Origin: Pycnopodia helianthoides
Lineage: Eukaryota > Echinodermata > Asteroidea > Forcipulatida > Asteriidae
Reading direction: 5' to 3'
Assembly (NCBI GenBank): GCA_032158295.1
Contig: CM063256.1
Coordinates: forward strand, 4,326,034-4,390,033
DNA: 64,000 bases
Each line of letters starts with the position of its first letter. Positions within the stretch are counted from its first letter, which is position 1. The notes beneath the pieces were generated by a model. It ran no database searches and had not been told where the DNA came from. It saw only the letters and a list, made by a program, of their open reading frames with translations. The position numbers and the translations under genes were made by a program. Of this stretch, positions 11,901 through 20,616 are shown in pieces.

Positions 11901-12595
11901 ATCACGAGACCACTGCTGATTTACAAGTCACGCCGGAAATAAAAAGCGAGTCTCGACGGCTGAGGAATCCATTTGCTGTTGCCGTCAAGTTACTTCGGCT
12001 GCGCCTCTTGCGTGAATTCAGTCGACTGGGTCTCTTTTGCTGTACTCAGATTACCGTGTACCTGGTGGCGTACAACTGTTATCTTTTGTACATTGTTCCC
12101 TTTGCGGCATCATTGGGTATGTCCGAGCAGGGTGTATCTTTTCTTATAAGCGTCTGTGGTATCGGTGGGATTAGTGGACGTCTTCTGTGTATAATTCTCA
12201 ATAAAAAACTCTCATCCCTCGCCATTTACCAAGGGTCAATATTCGTTGCTTGTGGTGCTGTATTGCTGTTACAACTGGGTATAACTACCCTCGTTTACGT
12301 CTCTGCAACCATTGTTGGGTGCACCCTAGGGATCCAATACACAATCTGGCGAGTGATAGTTCTTGACCTAGTAGGCGTGGATAATTTGGGATCTGCTATG
12401 GGAATTTACTCTTCCGCAGCACTCCCTGTCACCGTCGCAGTGCCCATTTTATTAGGCGCCCTCTATGATGCAACAGAGAGCTACTTTAGTCTCTTCTATA
12501 TCGTTGCAGGGTTCTATAGCCTTGCATTTCTGGCGTTGTTCTTGGCACCGATCTTGAAAAGAATTGACTCTCGTGCTACAACTAAGAAGACATAA
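5921..12595 (+). CDS. SLC16/monocarboxylate-type MFS transporter, three coding exons
   Basis: This is predicted to be a twelve-pass plasma-membrane carrier of the SLC16 family, whose members move monocarboxylates and related small solutes. Coding exons are 5921-6131, 6420-6560 and 11478-12595, joined by GTAAGA donors and TAG/AAG acceptors with matching phases, giving 489 residues (family members are usually 450-500). The start has A at -3 and G at +4. Residues 13-18 are the altered TM1 signature (ECGSWGF, against the family's [D/E]G[G/S]WGW). The FGCR...ILGG word of TM3 is in exon 2. Exon 3 carries GIGAGIAF, the APLVQ..LETYGWRG block of TM5-6, a hydrophilic central loop at residues about 197-300 and TM7-12. 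The ligand cannot be told from sequence. Intron 2 is 4.9 kb and full of repeats. Subfamily assignment (MCT9/12/13-like or an invertebrate clade) is open. Confidence 0.85.
7005..7283 (+). repeat. Interspersed repeat, partner of the copy at 22484-22795
   Basis: This shares long collinear words with 22484-22795, including AAAACTAT.G.AAGCCAT.AATGCAA, ATATTCAAAAAT, TTGGAAACAAAG, TTTGCAGAA.TGTTGAATT, TGTTAACACGAT and ATGCCAACCAGCGC, and ends in AACAATGGAAAGGTCTATA. The right end is intact and the left end is decayed. It lies in intron 2 of the SLC16-type gene. Confidence 0.7.
7466..7555 (+). repeat. Perfect 45-bp tandem duplication
   Basis: Two identical 45-base units (7466-7510 and 7511-7555) begin with AAAAATGGAACGAGAGATGG and end with TGTTATCGCCAT. 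They lie in intron 2 of the SLC16-type gene. The perfect identity implies a recent duplication. The length is a multiple of three so the local frame stays open, but there is no sign that it is translated. Confidence 0.9.
7961..8290. mobile_element. TTAA-flanked MITE (copy G)
   Basis: The element is bracketed by TTAA at 7957-7960 and 8291-8294. Its ends are imperfect inverted repeats (AGGTATAGTGCACT at left; AGTGCACAGGGCCT at right). The interior holds the block CAATTGGTCATCGAGGTCAC followed by GAGAAAATAGTGAAAA, shared with the copies at 33.6, 34.4, 36.4, 46.1 and 49.1 kb. There is no coding capacity. Confidence 0.65.
8338..8493. mobile_element. Short palindromic MITE (GGCGGCTACGGCTG family, copy 1)
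   Basis: The left end GCCGTGTCCAAATTGGCAGCTA is roughly complementary to the right end GTAGCTGTAGCCGCCAAATCGGATACGGC. The same inverted ends recur at 31535-31662, 34866-35183 and 50143-50262, which makes a dispersed family of about 120-160 bp. It is noncoding. Confidence 0.6.
8648..8765 (+). mobile_element. LINE 3' end fragment (L2/CR1-like)
   Basis: In one frame the stretch reads FRKRLKHFLV and soon meets a stop, as the last residues of L2/CR1-type reverse transcriptase ORFs do. The following CGCTTTGATCTC...GGCGCTTTATAAATACTT is typical of the 3' tails of these elements. Only the final 100 bases or so are present (5'-truncated). Confidence 0.55.
8906..9690 (+). mobile_element. tRNA-derived SINE interrupted by a foldback transposon
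   Basis: The left part (8906-8937) carries a pol III A-box-like TAGCTCAGTTGG. The right part (9599-9690) carries a B-box GGTTCAAATCC, then the tail CTCTAGTCAATG and an (ATT)n run. Joined across the insertion they match the order in the uninterrupted copy at 53005-53100 (GCGCCGGCAC...CCGGAGGTCGCAGGTTCAAG...CTCTAGTCAATTG). The SINE is therefore the older host and the element between the two CCGG copies came later. Confidence 0.75.
8938..9594. mobile_element. Foldback transposon built of perfect palindromes, 4-bp duplication CCGG
   Basis: The element starts TGTCGCATGCAATCATGTCC and ends GGACATAATTGCATCTGACA (17 of 20 bases inverted-complementary). It is bracketed by CCGG at 8934-8937 and 9595-9598. 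Each arm is a chain of palindromes: GGCGGACACGATTGCATGCA (continuing as its own complement) at about 8974-9005, then GGACACGATTGCATATGCAA (continuing as its complement) at about 9039-9066. The inner end of both arms is ATGCAAAACCGTCC or its complement. There is no transposase frame in 657 bp, so it is non-autonomous. The unit may belong to a class using 4-bp target sites; which class is not decided here. Confidence 0.75.
9700..10509. other. Intron 2 of the SLC16-type gene, nothing recognisable
   Basis: AT-rich intronic sequence with a short (TA)n run at about 10063-10084 and no recognisable exon or repeat family. Confidence 0.4.
10510..10703. mobile_element. MITE with GGGCCCAATTTCATAGAGCTG ends, copy 1
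   Basis: The ends are inverted repeats: GGCCAAATTTCATAGAGCTG at left and CAGCTCAATGAAATTGGGCC at right. The interior holds CAGTCACACATGCTACATG and CTTTTTCTGGTTAGCA, shared with the copies at 14860-15050 and 31278-31470; a shorter copy is at 29674-29842. It is about 190 bp and noncoding. Confidence 0.75.
11092..11230. mobile_element. Short palindromic element with GTGCAGCAAGATGGT ends
   Basis: CCACATCGTGCAGCAAGATG at the left is repeated in inverted form at the right (AACCATCTTGCTGCACAATG). The left arm additionally repeats GTGCAGCAAGATGGT directly about 27 bases later. It ends about 250 bases before the third exon of the SLC16-type gene. Confidence 0.65.
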
Positions 12596-13359
12596 ATATT
12601 ACAAATCCCTTCCTGCCTAAGGCATAAACTAAAATCTCTTCCTTGAAAATGTATCAGTAAAGCCCCCTGGGGAAGCACGTGTTCGACAGCTGTTTCAGCA
12701 AAACCACTAATTAGTGCATATAACTCGATCAGGGAAAAAAATGGCATTCCATTAAATATTGCATTTGCAGTTTGGACTATTGGACTATGGTTTAGGTCTT
12801 TTGATGTTTGGAATTTACACCCTCCCACTTAGCAATATCATACATCACCATAACGTAGACTTTCATCTTTATGCTGCAGTGATACCATGGATACACAGCT
12901 GTATAGTTAATTTGATTCTAGAATGTCTGGTGCTTGGCAAGTTGCCATGGAGAAGCTGCAGCTGTAAAAATATTTTTAAAATTGGATGACTTGCAACAAG
13001 TTAAAGCTCAACGAAAAAAAAATCTGAGTTAATTGATCTTGGTATACTCCCCAAACCTTAAGAAACTGCCTCCTTTGTATAATGTTGATGCAAGCATTGG
13101 CCCAACGGACTCAAATATAGTTTGATTCACAATAATGACAAGTTTCCAGCCTCTGCCGATCAACCAAATTGTCCAAACCAAAAACACAAGGAGAATCAAA
13201 AGGTACCTTAACAAGCACAATTCTCTCAACCAGAATGTCAGAGCTTTAGTCCTGTCTTTTAGTGACTATGGCAATCTTATTTGGCGTGTCATATGAATTG
13301 GGCAGAGTTCAACGATAACAAAATAGTGCAAATCATTTGGTATGTTCCACACTCTTGAG
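12596..13359. other. Downstream of the SLC16-type gene, no gene seen
   Basis: No canonical AATAAA is visible just after the stop codon; ATTAAA at about 12751 is a candidate poly(A) signal. The rest is AT-rich, with two short palindromic words (CTGCAGCTG-like at about 12955-12963) and no recognisable exon. Confidence 0.4.
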
Positions 13360-13545
13360 GGAATACATTACCTCATCACTAAGAGAACTTCATTGGTTAA
13401 AGATTCAGAGAACGGATTCATTTTAAACTTGCTATTTTTCTGTATAAATGCTTGAACAAAACTATACTCCTAGATAATCTTTCCAATTTACTGTCCTATT
13501 TGTATAACACGTTTTCTTCGGTCCATGTGTAATGGGATGAAATTG
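13360..13545 (+). mobile_element. Degraded LINE reverse-transcriptase fragment
   Basis: In two frames joined by a frameshift near 13425 the stretch reads SLRELHWLKIQ and then FKLAIFLYKCLNK. These match the order seen in the C-terminal part of L2/CR1-like reverse transcriptases (a LHWLP..RI.FK....YK.L pattern). It carries frameshifts and is dead. It may be the upstream part of the fragment at 14505-14640. Confidence 0.55.
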
Positions 13546-14400
13546 TAGGCCCCCTTTTTTTTGTAAACTCCTAGTTTACCAATCCTAGTCTACCTAGTCC
13601 ACCTCGGACTAGGGCGAGTCTAGGAGTAGGTGGTTGCCTGGTGGTGTGTGATGAGTGGGTGATTGGTAGCAGCCTATGCAACCAATCACGGCGCATTGAG
13701 GAAGAGATGTCCAGAGGTCAGTGACCATCCCCAAGAAAGTGTTTGGACACTTGGCCACTGGACTCCGACAGAGGAAAGTTGTAAGATTTAACCCTCCAAG
13801 TTTCTTCAGTTTGTACACCTCTGTCGGATATCTGCATTGGATTGCGCCAGCCCAGCTTAACATCACAATAATCATTATACTCATCCCTGTCCTGCTCTAG
13901 GCGGATTACAATCAAAGAGAGCCAGCAGGACAGCGTAACATCGAATCATCATCTTCATTGTTCTAACTGGTTGTAATCGGAAACAGTATCCTGTCCCCTG
14001 ATCAAGGACAAGGAACTGTTTCCGCACCACTTCAAGTCCTCCTGATTTCTTCAACTTCACTGGAAGAACTTTTCATCGCCGTGCCGTAAATCTTCATTTC
14101 ATCTTCAAGCGTTCGCCCTCAATTTCCGCAAGTTCATCATCTTCGTTTTCTTCGACTCAAGTATACCATCACGTCCACCAACAGATAGGCCATTCATCAT
14201 TTTCTTATATTTACTTTGTATTAAAGTTTACTTGTGCCACTCTATTTTGTTTTATATTATTATTATTTTGTCGAGAACTTCCGGGTTCCAACTTTTTTAT
14301 TTGAGAATTGACTTACTTTCTCATCTAATTAATAATACAGCGTGTTAAAATCATCCATCCCTTCTAGTAGTCTGGACAAGAATAAACAACTTTTCTAAGT
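13546..14400. other. Unidentified insertion-like stretch
   Basis: This lies between two pieces that could be one LINE. It contains GGACTAGG/CCTAGTCC-type short palindromes at its left edge (13583-13625) and direct matches to a CTGTCGGA word on both strands (about 13766 and 13822). No open frame resembles a protein I know. Confidence 0.3.
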
Positions 14401-14504
14401 TTTACAATACAATTCAGCGTGTCCCTTGTAAAATTTATTATGTCTCAGTACAGAGTGCATTGAACTGCACTCAAACCTGTTACACATGTACTTGACATCA
14501 CTCA

Positions 14505-14640
14505 CTTGAATGTTTCCGTGCAAACAAATGGGTCAAAAAGCATTCAGTGCAGCTGGACTAATGATTTGGAACAAACTTCCACCTGTCATTTATCTCTATT
14601 TCGTCAAGCTCTGAAGACTCACCTCTTTCTATAGGTTAAT
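14505..14640 (+). mobile_element. LINE reverse-transcriptase C-terminal fragment (L2/CR1-like)
   Basis: The frame reads MGQKAFSAAGLMIWNKLPP and, after a frameshift near 14590, SLFRQALKTHLFL and a stop. This is the usual end of L2/CR1-type ORFs (G.AFS.A.P..WN.LP ... FK..LKTHLF). The intervening residues are partly lost. Confidence 0.65.
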
Positions 14641-14859
14641 TTCTTATGTAGGCCTATGTGCGATATGATCTTGATGGAATAGCACCTTATAGATGGAATG
14701 GATGCACTTTTAGTGAGTCTTTTGAACTATAAATGCAAAAAAGCACGACCATAATACAGTAACTTATGTAGAAGAAGTATAGGCCTAAACAGCCCATCCA
14801 AATTATAACATACATAACATGAAATTAATTATGTTGTAAAGTTGTGTTACCATTTTGAT

Positions 14860-15050
14860 GGGCCATTAATTTGAGCTGCTTAAAAAGTAGCTAAACACAA
14901 ACAAAATATTACGCTTAACAGAATTAATGCTTAACTGCACAAGCTAACATGTCAGGTGAACTAATTTTAACTGGTATCCTGCTCATTTCTGCCAAGCAAA
15001 CACTTGTTTAGCAATTGTTTGTGGTTAAGCAGCTCTATGAAATTGGGCCC
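14860..15050. mobile_element. GGGCCC-family MITE, copy 2
   Basis: The left end is decayed (GGCCATTAATTTGAGCTGCTTA). The right end AAGCAGCTCTATGAAATTGG GCCC is intact. Interior words (CTGGTATCCTGCTCATTTCTG, CTAACATG) match the other copies in inverted order, so this copy lies in the opposite orientation. Confidence 0.65.
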
Positions 15051-15171
15051 TGCTTTAGGACCCTAGTTTATACAGTGCTGTGGATCCCTGTAGTAGCGCC
15101 ATAAAAAGGGCGTTAAAGTAAAGGTTGCATTAATAACCTACAAATACGGGGCCTACTGAGGTGGACGGCCC

Positions 15172-15320
15172 AATGGGGGATTTTTGAGACGCTAGGTGGC
15201 AGCAGACTTACCAGGTAAATCCATTGTTCTCGGTAATGTGCGCATGCTTTGAACTACGTAAACAATGGAATTTTACCTGGTATGTCTGCTATCTTCTACA
15301 GTGTTCAAAAGTCTCCCATT
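15172..15320. mobile_element. Palindromic MITE (CGCTAGGTGGCAGCAGAC family), copy 1
   Basis: The left arm reads AATGGGGGATTTTTGAGACG, CTAGGTGGCAGCAGACTTAC and CAGGTAAA. The right arm is its imperfect complement, ending GTTCAAAAGTCTCCCATT. The second full copy, at 37630-37776, lies in the opposite orientation. A fragment lies at 60452-60515. It is about 148 bp and noncoding. Confidence 0.75.
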
Positions 15321-17164
15321 TGCTTTGATGATAACAAAGAAACGACTGAAAAAGATAAAAGAAGTACGATCATTGTTTGAAGTGTGTTTTTAAGTCGTCT
15401 GATCAAGCTCTCGAGCTCAGTCAAGCGGATGGAAACCTGTACAATCAGGTTTGCCACATGAAATGTTTAAACATACCGTATCGCAGAGACAAAAATATGC
15501 ATTTGCATCCACATATTCGTCACTTAAATATGTTCAAAGATCTTTTTTATAATTACAAACTTGAATTTTTGAGATGTGTGCTCAACAAGTAGGTGAAAAT
15601 TGCTGACAAAAGTTGGTTCACCATGGCATAACAGTGACTATTAAGAGGAACGCACGTCAATTGGACCTGTCTGAAGGGAGGAACTTTAACAAGTTAAGAT
15701 GAGTAATTAACTAAAATGTAATTGCTGGCAGCAAACTGCAGATCGCTCACGCGTCACAGCGTTTTAATGTAATTGTTCCTCTTGAGTACATGCCAATACA
15801 CAAACCAGTGGCGTTTACTGGCCACGATCAGCTTGATCAGACCTATGTTTGACCTCATTTTCTGTAACCCGTACAACATGTGTGCTGTTGTGGCTCGTTC
15901 CATGATACAACAGCCGCTTTCAAAATCAGCTGGCGCCGTTCAAACGAAACAATGGTCTGTGTCCATGGCCAAGGGAGGAAGTCAGTACTGAATACTTCAT
16001 GTTGAATCGATTCACATGAATGTAAAAGAGGGTCAAAGTACTTGTAAACATTTTATCTTAATAGACGTAATGACCAGAGCATATTTCGAGTACGACAAAT
16101 CTCGATTGATAATGACAATCATGATTGGAAACTGTCGCAAAAAAATGTTTTAATCTGAAAACTCACTCACTGACCTCCAGACAACATTTCCAAGACCTCT
16201 GCATCACCACTGCTTGCCGCGGTATAAAACATAAGTACTTAACACTGCAGGTATAATCAGTTGCAGCTTCAACAGTCATTTATCAATTGTACTTTACAGG
16301 TACAGGAAATCAAACATGTAGCCCTGTGTAAACAGACCCGGAGATGAGAACATTATGACCACACACAAAAAAACGTTTTGATGGAAGAAAACATTATGTG
16401 CATCATATGAATGTTTTTTTTTTTTTTGGGGGGGGGGGGACAAGCACAGTAAATAGTGAAACCGGGACGCACTCAACACGTTTAAAAAGCTATAGGTTAA
16501 TTATTATATAATTATTCCCATTACATGGAGAGACATGTATTGGAATCCAAGGCTTAAAAAAGCGTATGAGGCGTTAATATGTACTGTATAAAGTTCTTAT
16601 TAGGGAGGGGGGAAATAGAACAGGTGTTGGTAGGGGGTGGTGTTTGGATAAGATGGAAAGTGCGAGGAAGAGGGAGACAGACACTATCCAGAAAGTACTA
16701 AGGCCGAAATAGTTCTGGAGCGGGAAATTCGAAACCAAATCCGGCGACAGGGGGTGGGGTGGGGGTTTGTTTGGAAAAGGAAAAGACAAGTAATTGATGT
16801 GGTCTCTGGTAATAAATCATTCCCTGACAGTTTGATGTTGATTTGTGGTATTCCAGATAGTCAAAGCAATGGTTAGAACAGACCTTATGTTTGATGTTTA
16901 AATGCATCTACACTGAGGAAAGAGTGGGGGGGGGGGGTTGAAGGAGAAAAGGGAGGCTGGAAGGGGTTAAAAACTCTAAAGACTTTTATCGGTATAATAT
17001 GTGACTTTATGTATATTTTAAATGATGGCAACATAATATTTTCAGTGCTTTATATAAGCTGCACTTCGTCAGTCACCATTTTTTTTGCTTTTATCTTTTT
17101 TTATGAAAGTTTTGCAACAAGGAGTGATCAGATATGGTTTATTTAGACAAGAGGATCAAGCAAG
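15321..17164. other. Intergenic stretch with no gene seen
   Basis: It contains homopolymer runs (T then G at 16412-16439, G at 16926-16938) and GT-rich, purine-rich sequence at 16600-16800. Open frames are short and do not resemble known proteins. Confidence 0.4.
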
Positions 17165-17915
17165 ACATGTATTTGTTTGTTATTGGTATACGTAGTCTCG
17201 TCTAGATCCAAGCCCTGATCACGAGAAAGGTGATTTGGTAGTCAGAGATCTCTGAAGTGAATTTCAATGTCGGGTGCAGGTTGTTTAACATCTTAATGAA
17301 ATTCAACGCTTGATTTCTATTGCCATTGTAGATTATTAGTACATCGTCTCTGTATCTCATGTAAGCCACTAACTCAGGGTTGTTGGGGAGTATAATCTCT
17401 TTTTCGTATTTAAACAAAGGGATATCACATATTTCAGGACTGCATACACTGCCCATTGTCACGCCAATTTTTTTGTCTGTAGAACTTATTATTGAATTCG
17501 AAGACGTTTGCGCCCAAAATCAGTTCTAAAAGACATTGCGTGTGTTTTTTTGTAGGATTTGGTATGGTGTATAGGCCTGGTTTTGCTTGTTCCAAAGCAT
17601 CACAAACTGAGTCTATTGCCTCTTGCTGTGGGCAGTTTGTGTACATTGAAACAATGTCCATTGCGATAAGGAGATTATCCTGTCCCATCGTTAAATTATT
17701 AAGTCTTTTGAGAACCTGTGAAGGGGTCTCTTGTATATGTGCTTTGTTGCTTGACGATAGGGAGCAGGAAAAAGTCCATATATTTTGAGATTTATTGAGT
17801 TGGAGCCCCACAACCACTGATAATCGGCCTTCCCACAAACCGAGTTCCATCTGGTGGATTTTTGTGGATTTTTGGTAAGAGGTACAGGCTAGGAGTTTTG
17901 ATCTTGTGATTGTGA
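17165..17915 (-). pseudogene. Degraded Penelope-like element reverse transcriptase
   Basis: Reading down the minus strand, the order is LYLLPKIHKN, then GRPIISGCGAP, a region with an in-frame stop, a VSMYTNCPQQEA block (the usual fDV.SLYTNIP..E motif A region), LLELIL, TMGSVCSP, then the catalytic YRDD box (17354-17365) and a HPTLKFT..IS block. LPKIHK and GRPI.S near the start, with YTNIP and ..MG...P, are typical of Penelope-like reverse transcriptases. The open frame is broken by stops near 17800 and by a frameshift at an A-run near 17470. I see no GIY-YIG endonuclease part. It is a dead copy. Confidence 0.7.
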
Positions 17916-18147
17916 GAATTTGTAAGTTGTGGCGGAGGTGGGAGGGTTACCCTCTGTTAAAAAAAAAACTGTATTTGTTTAAAAGGTACGCTGATTTAAA
18001 AAGAAAAAAACATCACAACTTGTTATATCTGTTTCCCTTTCTTTAGAAAAGTTCAGCTCAAACACTTTGGTATTTATTATAACGAGAGGATTTCTGACAT
18101 GACATGTGTTTAATATTCATCGATACATTATGATTCTTTTCACACAT

Positions 18148-18274
18148 GCGCCCTCCTACGATACAACAGAGAGCTACTCAAGTTCTGTTCTAAATATTAT
18201 TTGCAGGGTTCTATTTTCTTGGATTTGTGGCCAATTGTTTTTGGCACCAGTTTTGGGAAGGATTGAACCCGGCG
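18148..18274 (+). pseudogene. Decayed duplicate of the end of the SLC16-type last exon
   Basis: This aligns with 12457-12576 of the transporter gene. Shared words are GCGCCCTC.TA.GAT.CAACAGAG, AGCTACT, TTGCAGGGTTCTAT, TTTGGCACC.TTTTG.. and AGGATTGA. The predicted residues YDTTESYSS and LFLAPVLGRIE parallel YDATESYFS and LFLAPILKRID. Only about 40 codons survive, without the rest of the last exon. It is downstream of the gene in the same orientation, so it probably comes from a tandem gene duplication that has since eroded. Confidence 0.7.
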
Positions 18275-18599
18275 TTTTCAAGAAAGAGAACTTAAATAGC
18301 GTCTAAATCATTTTGGAATGGTTTGAAAGTAATTATACCCATCGCTGACATCAGCTAACAGATCACTTACACAAATTTAAAGTAGCACTGAGTCGTATTA
18401 CGTATACGTTATACCACACATCGGCGCTACTACAAGCAATACATGTTTTTCGTACTCATATAACTATTTCTTGCATTGGATTACTTCTACATTTTCTCTA
18501 ATGAAACAATGAAAAGACATTTTCAGATTAAATTGATGTAATAAATGCATCGAGGATAAAGATCTGTTTGTTTTAAACCCTAAACACCGATCCGATCTG

Positions 18600-18700
18600 T
18601 GTGAAAGCACCGTAAAACTCGGTGCTTTCCAGTCCTATAGGGACTACAGGCTACTTGGGTGGGATTCGAACCAACGAGTCCCAAATTATAGAGCAGCTAA
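18600..18700 (-). mobile_element. tRNA-derived SINE fragment
   Basis: On the minus strand a B-box-like GGTTCGAATCCCACC (about 18659-18673) is followed by AAGTAGCCTGTAGTCCCTAT and by a short hairpin, GAAAGCACCG...CGGTGCTTTC (18602-18627). No clear A-box is visible, so this is only a tentative SINE. Confidence 0.35.
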
Positions 18701-19718
18701 TGTAATGTCTCCCTGTATACGTTTCCTAGTACAACTAACAATTAATAGTTTATAAAAAAACCACCTAAAGCACACATGATTGCTTGGAATGTACCTAAAG
18801 CATACATGGTTGGAATGTAACTTATGCCTTCACCAAATATTTTGTTCTCGCCGTGTATCACTCTGACAATGGGGTTATTGGAAAGCTTTTTTACATATAT
18901 AATATAAAAGTCATACACAAACAATATTAATTTTTCACAATGAGTAAGAGCTTTACTATTGATATATTGATGGTATACTGTTTGCATGTATGGTATGGAT
19001 GAACAATTCATATATATTATAATCGTAATTTTTTTACATGGGTGAAAATTGTGTCAAAATGAATTTTAGTGGAATTAAACTGTACCTACAATATTTTCGG
19101 CTTTTAAGATGCTTGTAAATGTGAAGCTGTTTTAATCAACAACTTAATGGCACAAACTAATAATGCTAGCACTACGTCACTGACTGTGGGATTTGTATTA
19201 AGACTTTTTAAAGACTCAATTAAGGATTTAATAACATAAAAATATCGCAATTAAAATCCTTTGTTTACTTTTTAAGTTTCGAAACTGTATGTTATTGTAA
19301 GTAAATTGTAAGTAGCCTACCTATGAACTCTATGTACAATTTTGTTGTTAAGTATTTGATTTGTAATTGTAATGTATCCAATTGCCAATGGAACACAACT
19401 GTCTGTATAATTAATGCGGACACAATAAAGAATTATAGACCTATTCATAATATTATTAAACCGACTTTTTTTTTTGCTGATGAAATAAGTTTTAACATAA
19501 TGAGCATACTTTATTTCATACACATGTAGGGATGAGCACTGTTAATGCCGGACAAAGTGCTGCTAGGTAGGCCGCCCAACATTGTTGTTTTTGTTTGAGA
19601 TTGTTAATCGTATCCTTGTCGTAATTTTTCGATTCAGCCATTCCACAAATCAAGCCCTTTCTGGTGATAGCCGCTACTGCACTCGACAACGAGACCAACA
19701 ATAACCGCGTTACATTCA
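18701..19718. other. Intergenic AT-rich stretch
   Basis: I see no coding exon, RNA gene or known repeat family here. Confidence 0.4.
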
Positions 19719-19753
19719 ACCATGGAGGTAGGACTAGGGCCTACCTCCATGAT
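19719..19753. repeat. Short palindrome CCATGGAGGTAG...CTACCTCCATG, copy 1
   Basis: The arms CATGGAGGTAGG and CCTACCTCCATG enclose a short loop (ACTAGG). Related palindromes are at 36774-36810 (longer and nearly perfect) and 47126-47157 (variant GGAGGAAGGAA). The flanks share CAACC before and TT(C)AAC after. Confidence 0.6.
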
Positions 19754-19811
19754 TCAACACACCTCAATCATGTCAATAAAGAATGATTGATTCCCGGAGA
19801 GTCGACTTTAA

Positions 19812-20612
19812 AGGAACACGTTGCCTTCGGGTTGGGCGCTGTTGGGCGCTTTTGGGCTATAACAAGCGTTTGATGTATAATGAGCACGGTCGGAAAGATG
19901 TTTAAAAAGTAGAATATAATTATCCACACAAACGTGCCTTAGAAATGCTTCGCTTTTAATAACTTTCGCGAAACAAAACGCTCCGCCATTTATGAGAGTC
20001 AAGATTTTGACTCCCATAAATGGCGGACAAATTCTATTAGTCTTATTTCCAGTCGCAGCTGTTGAACTACGACTGAGCAATTATTTTATTAAAAATGTTA
20101 CGATTACCATCTGTTTATTGTATTCCAATAAATATCCAGTTAATAAATGAATGAAAAAAAGAAAGAAAAAACATACGTTAAATAATTAAGTAGCAAGTCC
20201 CCACGTCTCGGTTCGTCCGGGCGCCAGGGACGTACCAGCAGCAGCAAAACCCCGCGGCCATACCACCCATAGACTTCCCCCTGCATGCTGCAGTACAGTA
20301 GACGACGCGAAGACAGGGTTCTCGTACAATGTATGATTTTAGCGGGGCCAACCTAGTAACACCGATGCTTTGTGTGGTGTAAGGAGGTCTGGTACCCGTT
20401 ACTGTTATTGCATCGACGATCGTATCGACGGCTTGAAAAACGTATACATTTCGCGGGACATGTCTCGGGGGTCAGAGGTCAATGTTTTTTTTTTTTAATT
20501 ACCATTCACTAATTATAACACATAAGTGTTTATTGCAAGAACAACTCTTAATAAGTATAAGAAACACCTCCAAACAGTAAAATTTCATGAGATTTGAAGG
20601 CAACGTGTTCCT
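19812..20612. mobile_element. TTAA-flanked MITE (AGGAACACGTTGCC ends), 801 bp
   Basis: It is bracketed by TTAA at 19808-19811 and 20613-20616. The ends AGGAACACGTTGCCTTC and GAAGGCAACGTGTTCCT are perfect inverted repeats. A related decayed copy is at about 53922-54348. The middle (20195-20480) is markedly GC-richer than the ends and may be an insertion; I cannot name it. Confidence 0.75.
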
Positions 20613-20616
20613 TTAA

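Noticed and set aside
12759..12989. Possible extra exon downstream of the SLC16-type gene
   Set aside because: The gene already ends with a proper TM12 and stop; the frame here has no family resemblance.
20228..20310. A GCGGCCATACCAC word resembling the beginning of 5S rRNA
   Set aside because: Only about 13 bases match; the internal control region and the rest of 5S rRNA are absent.
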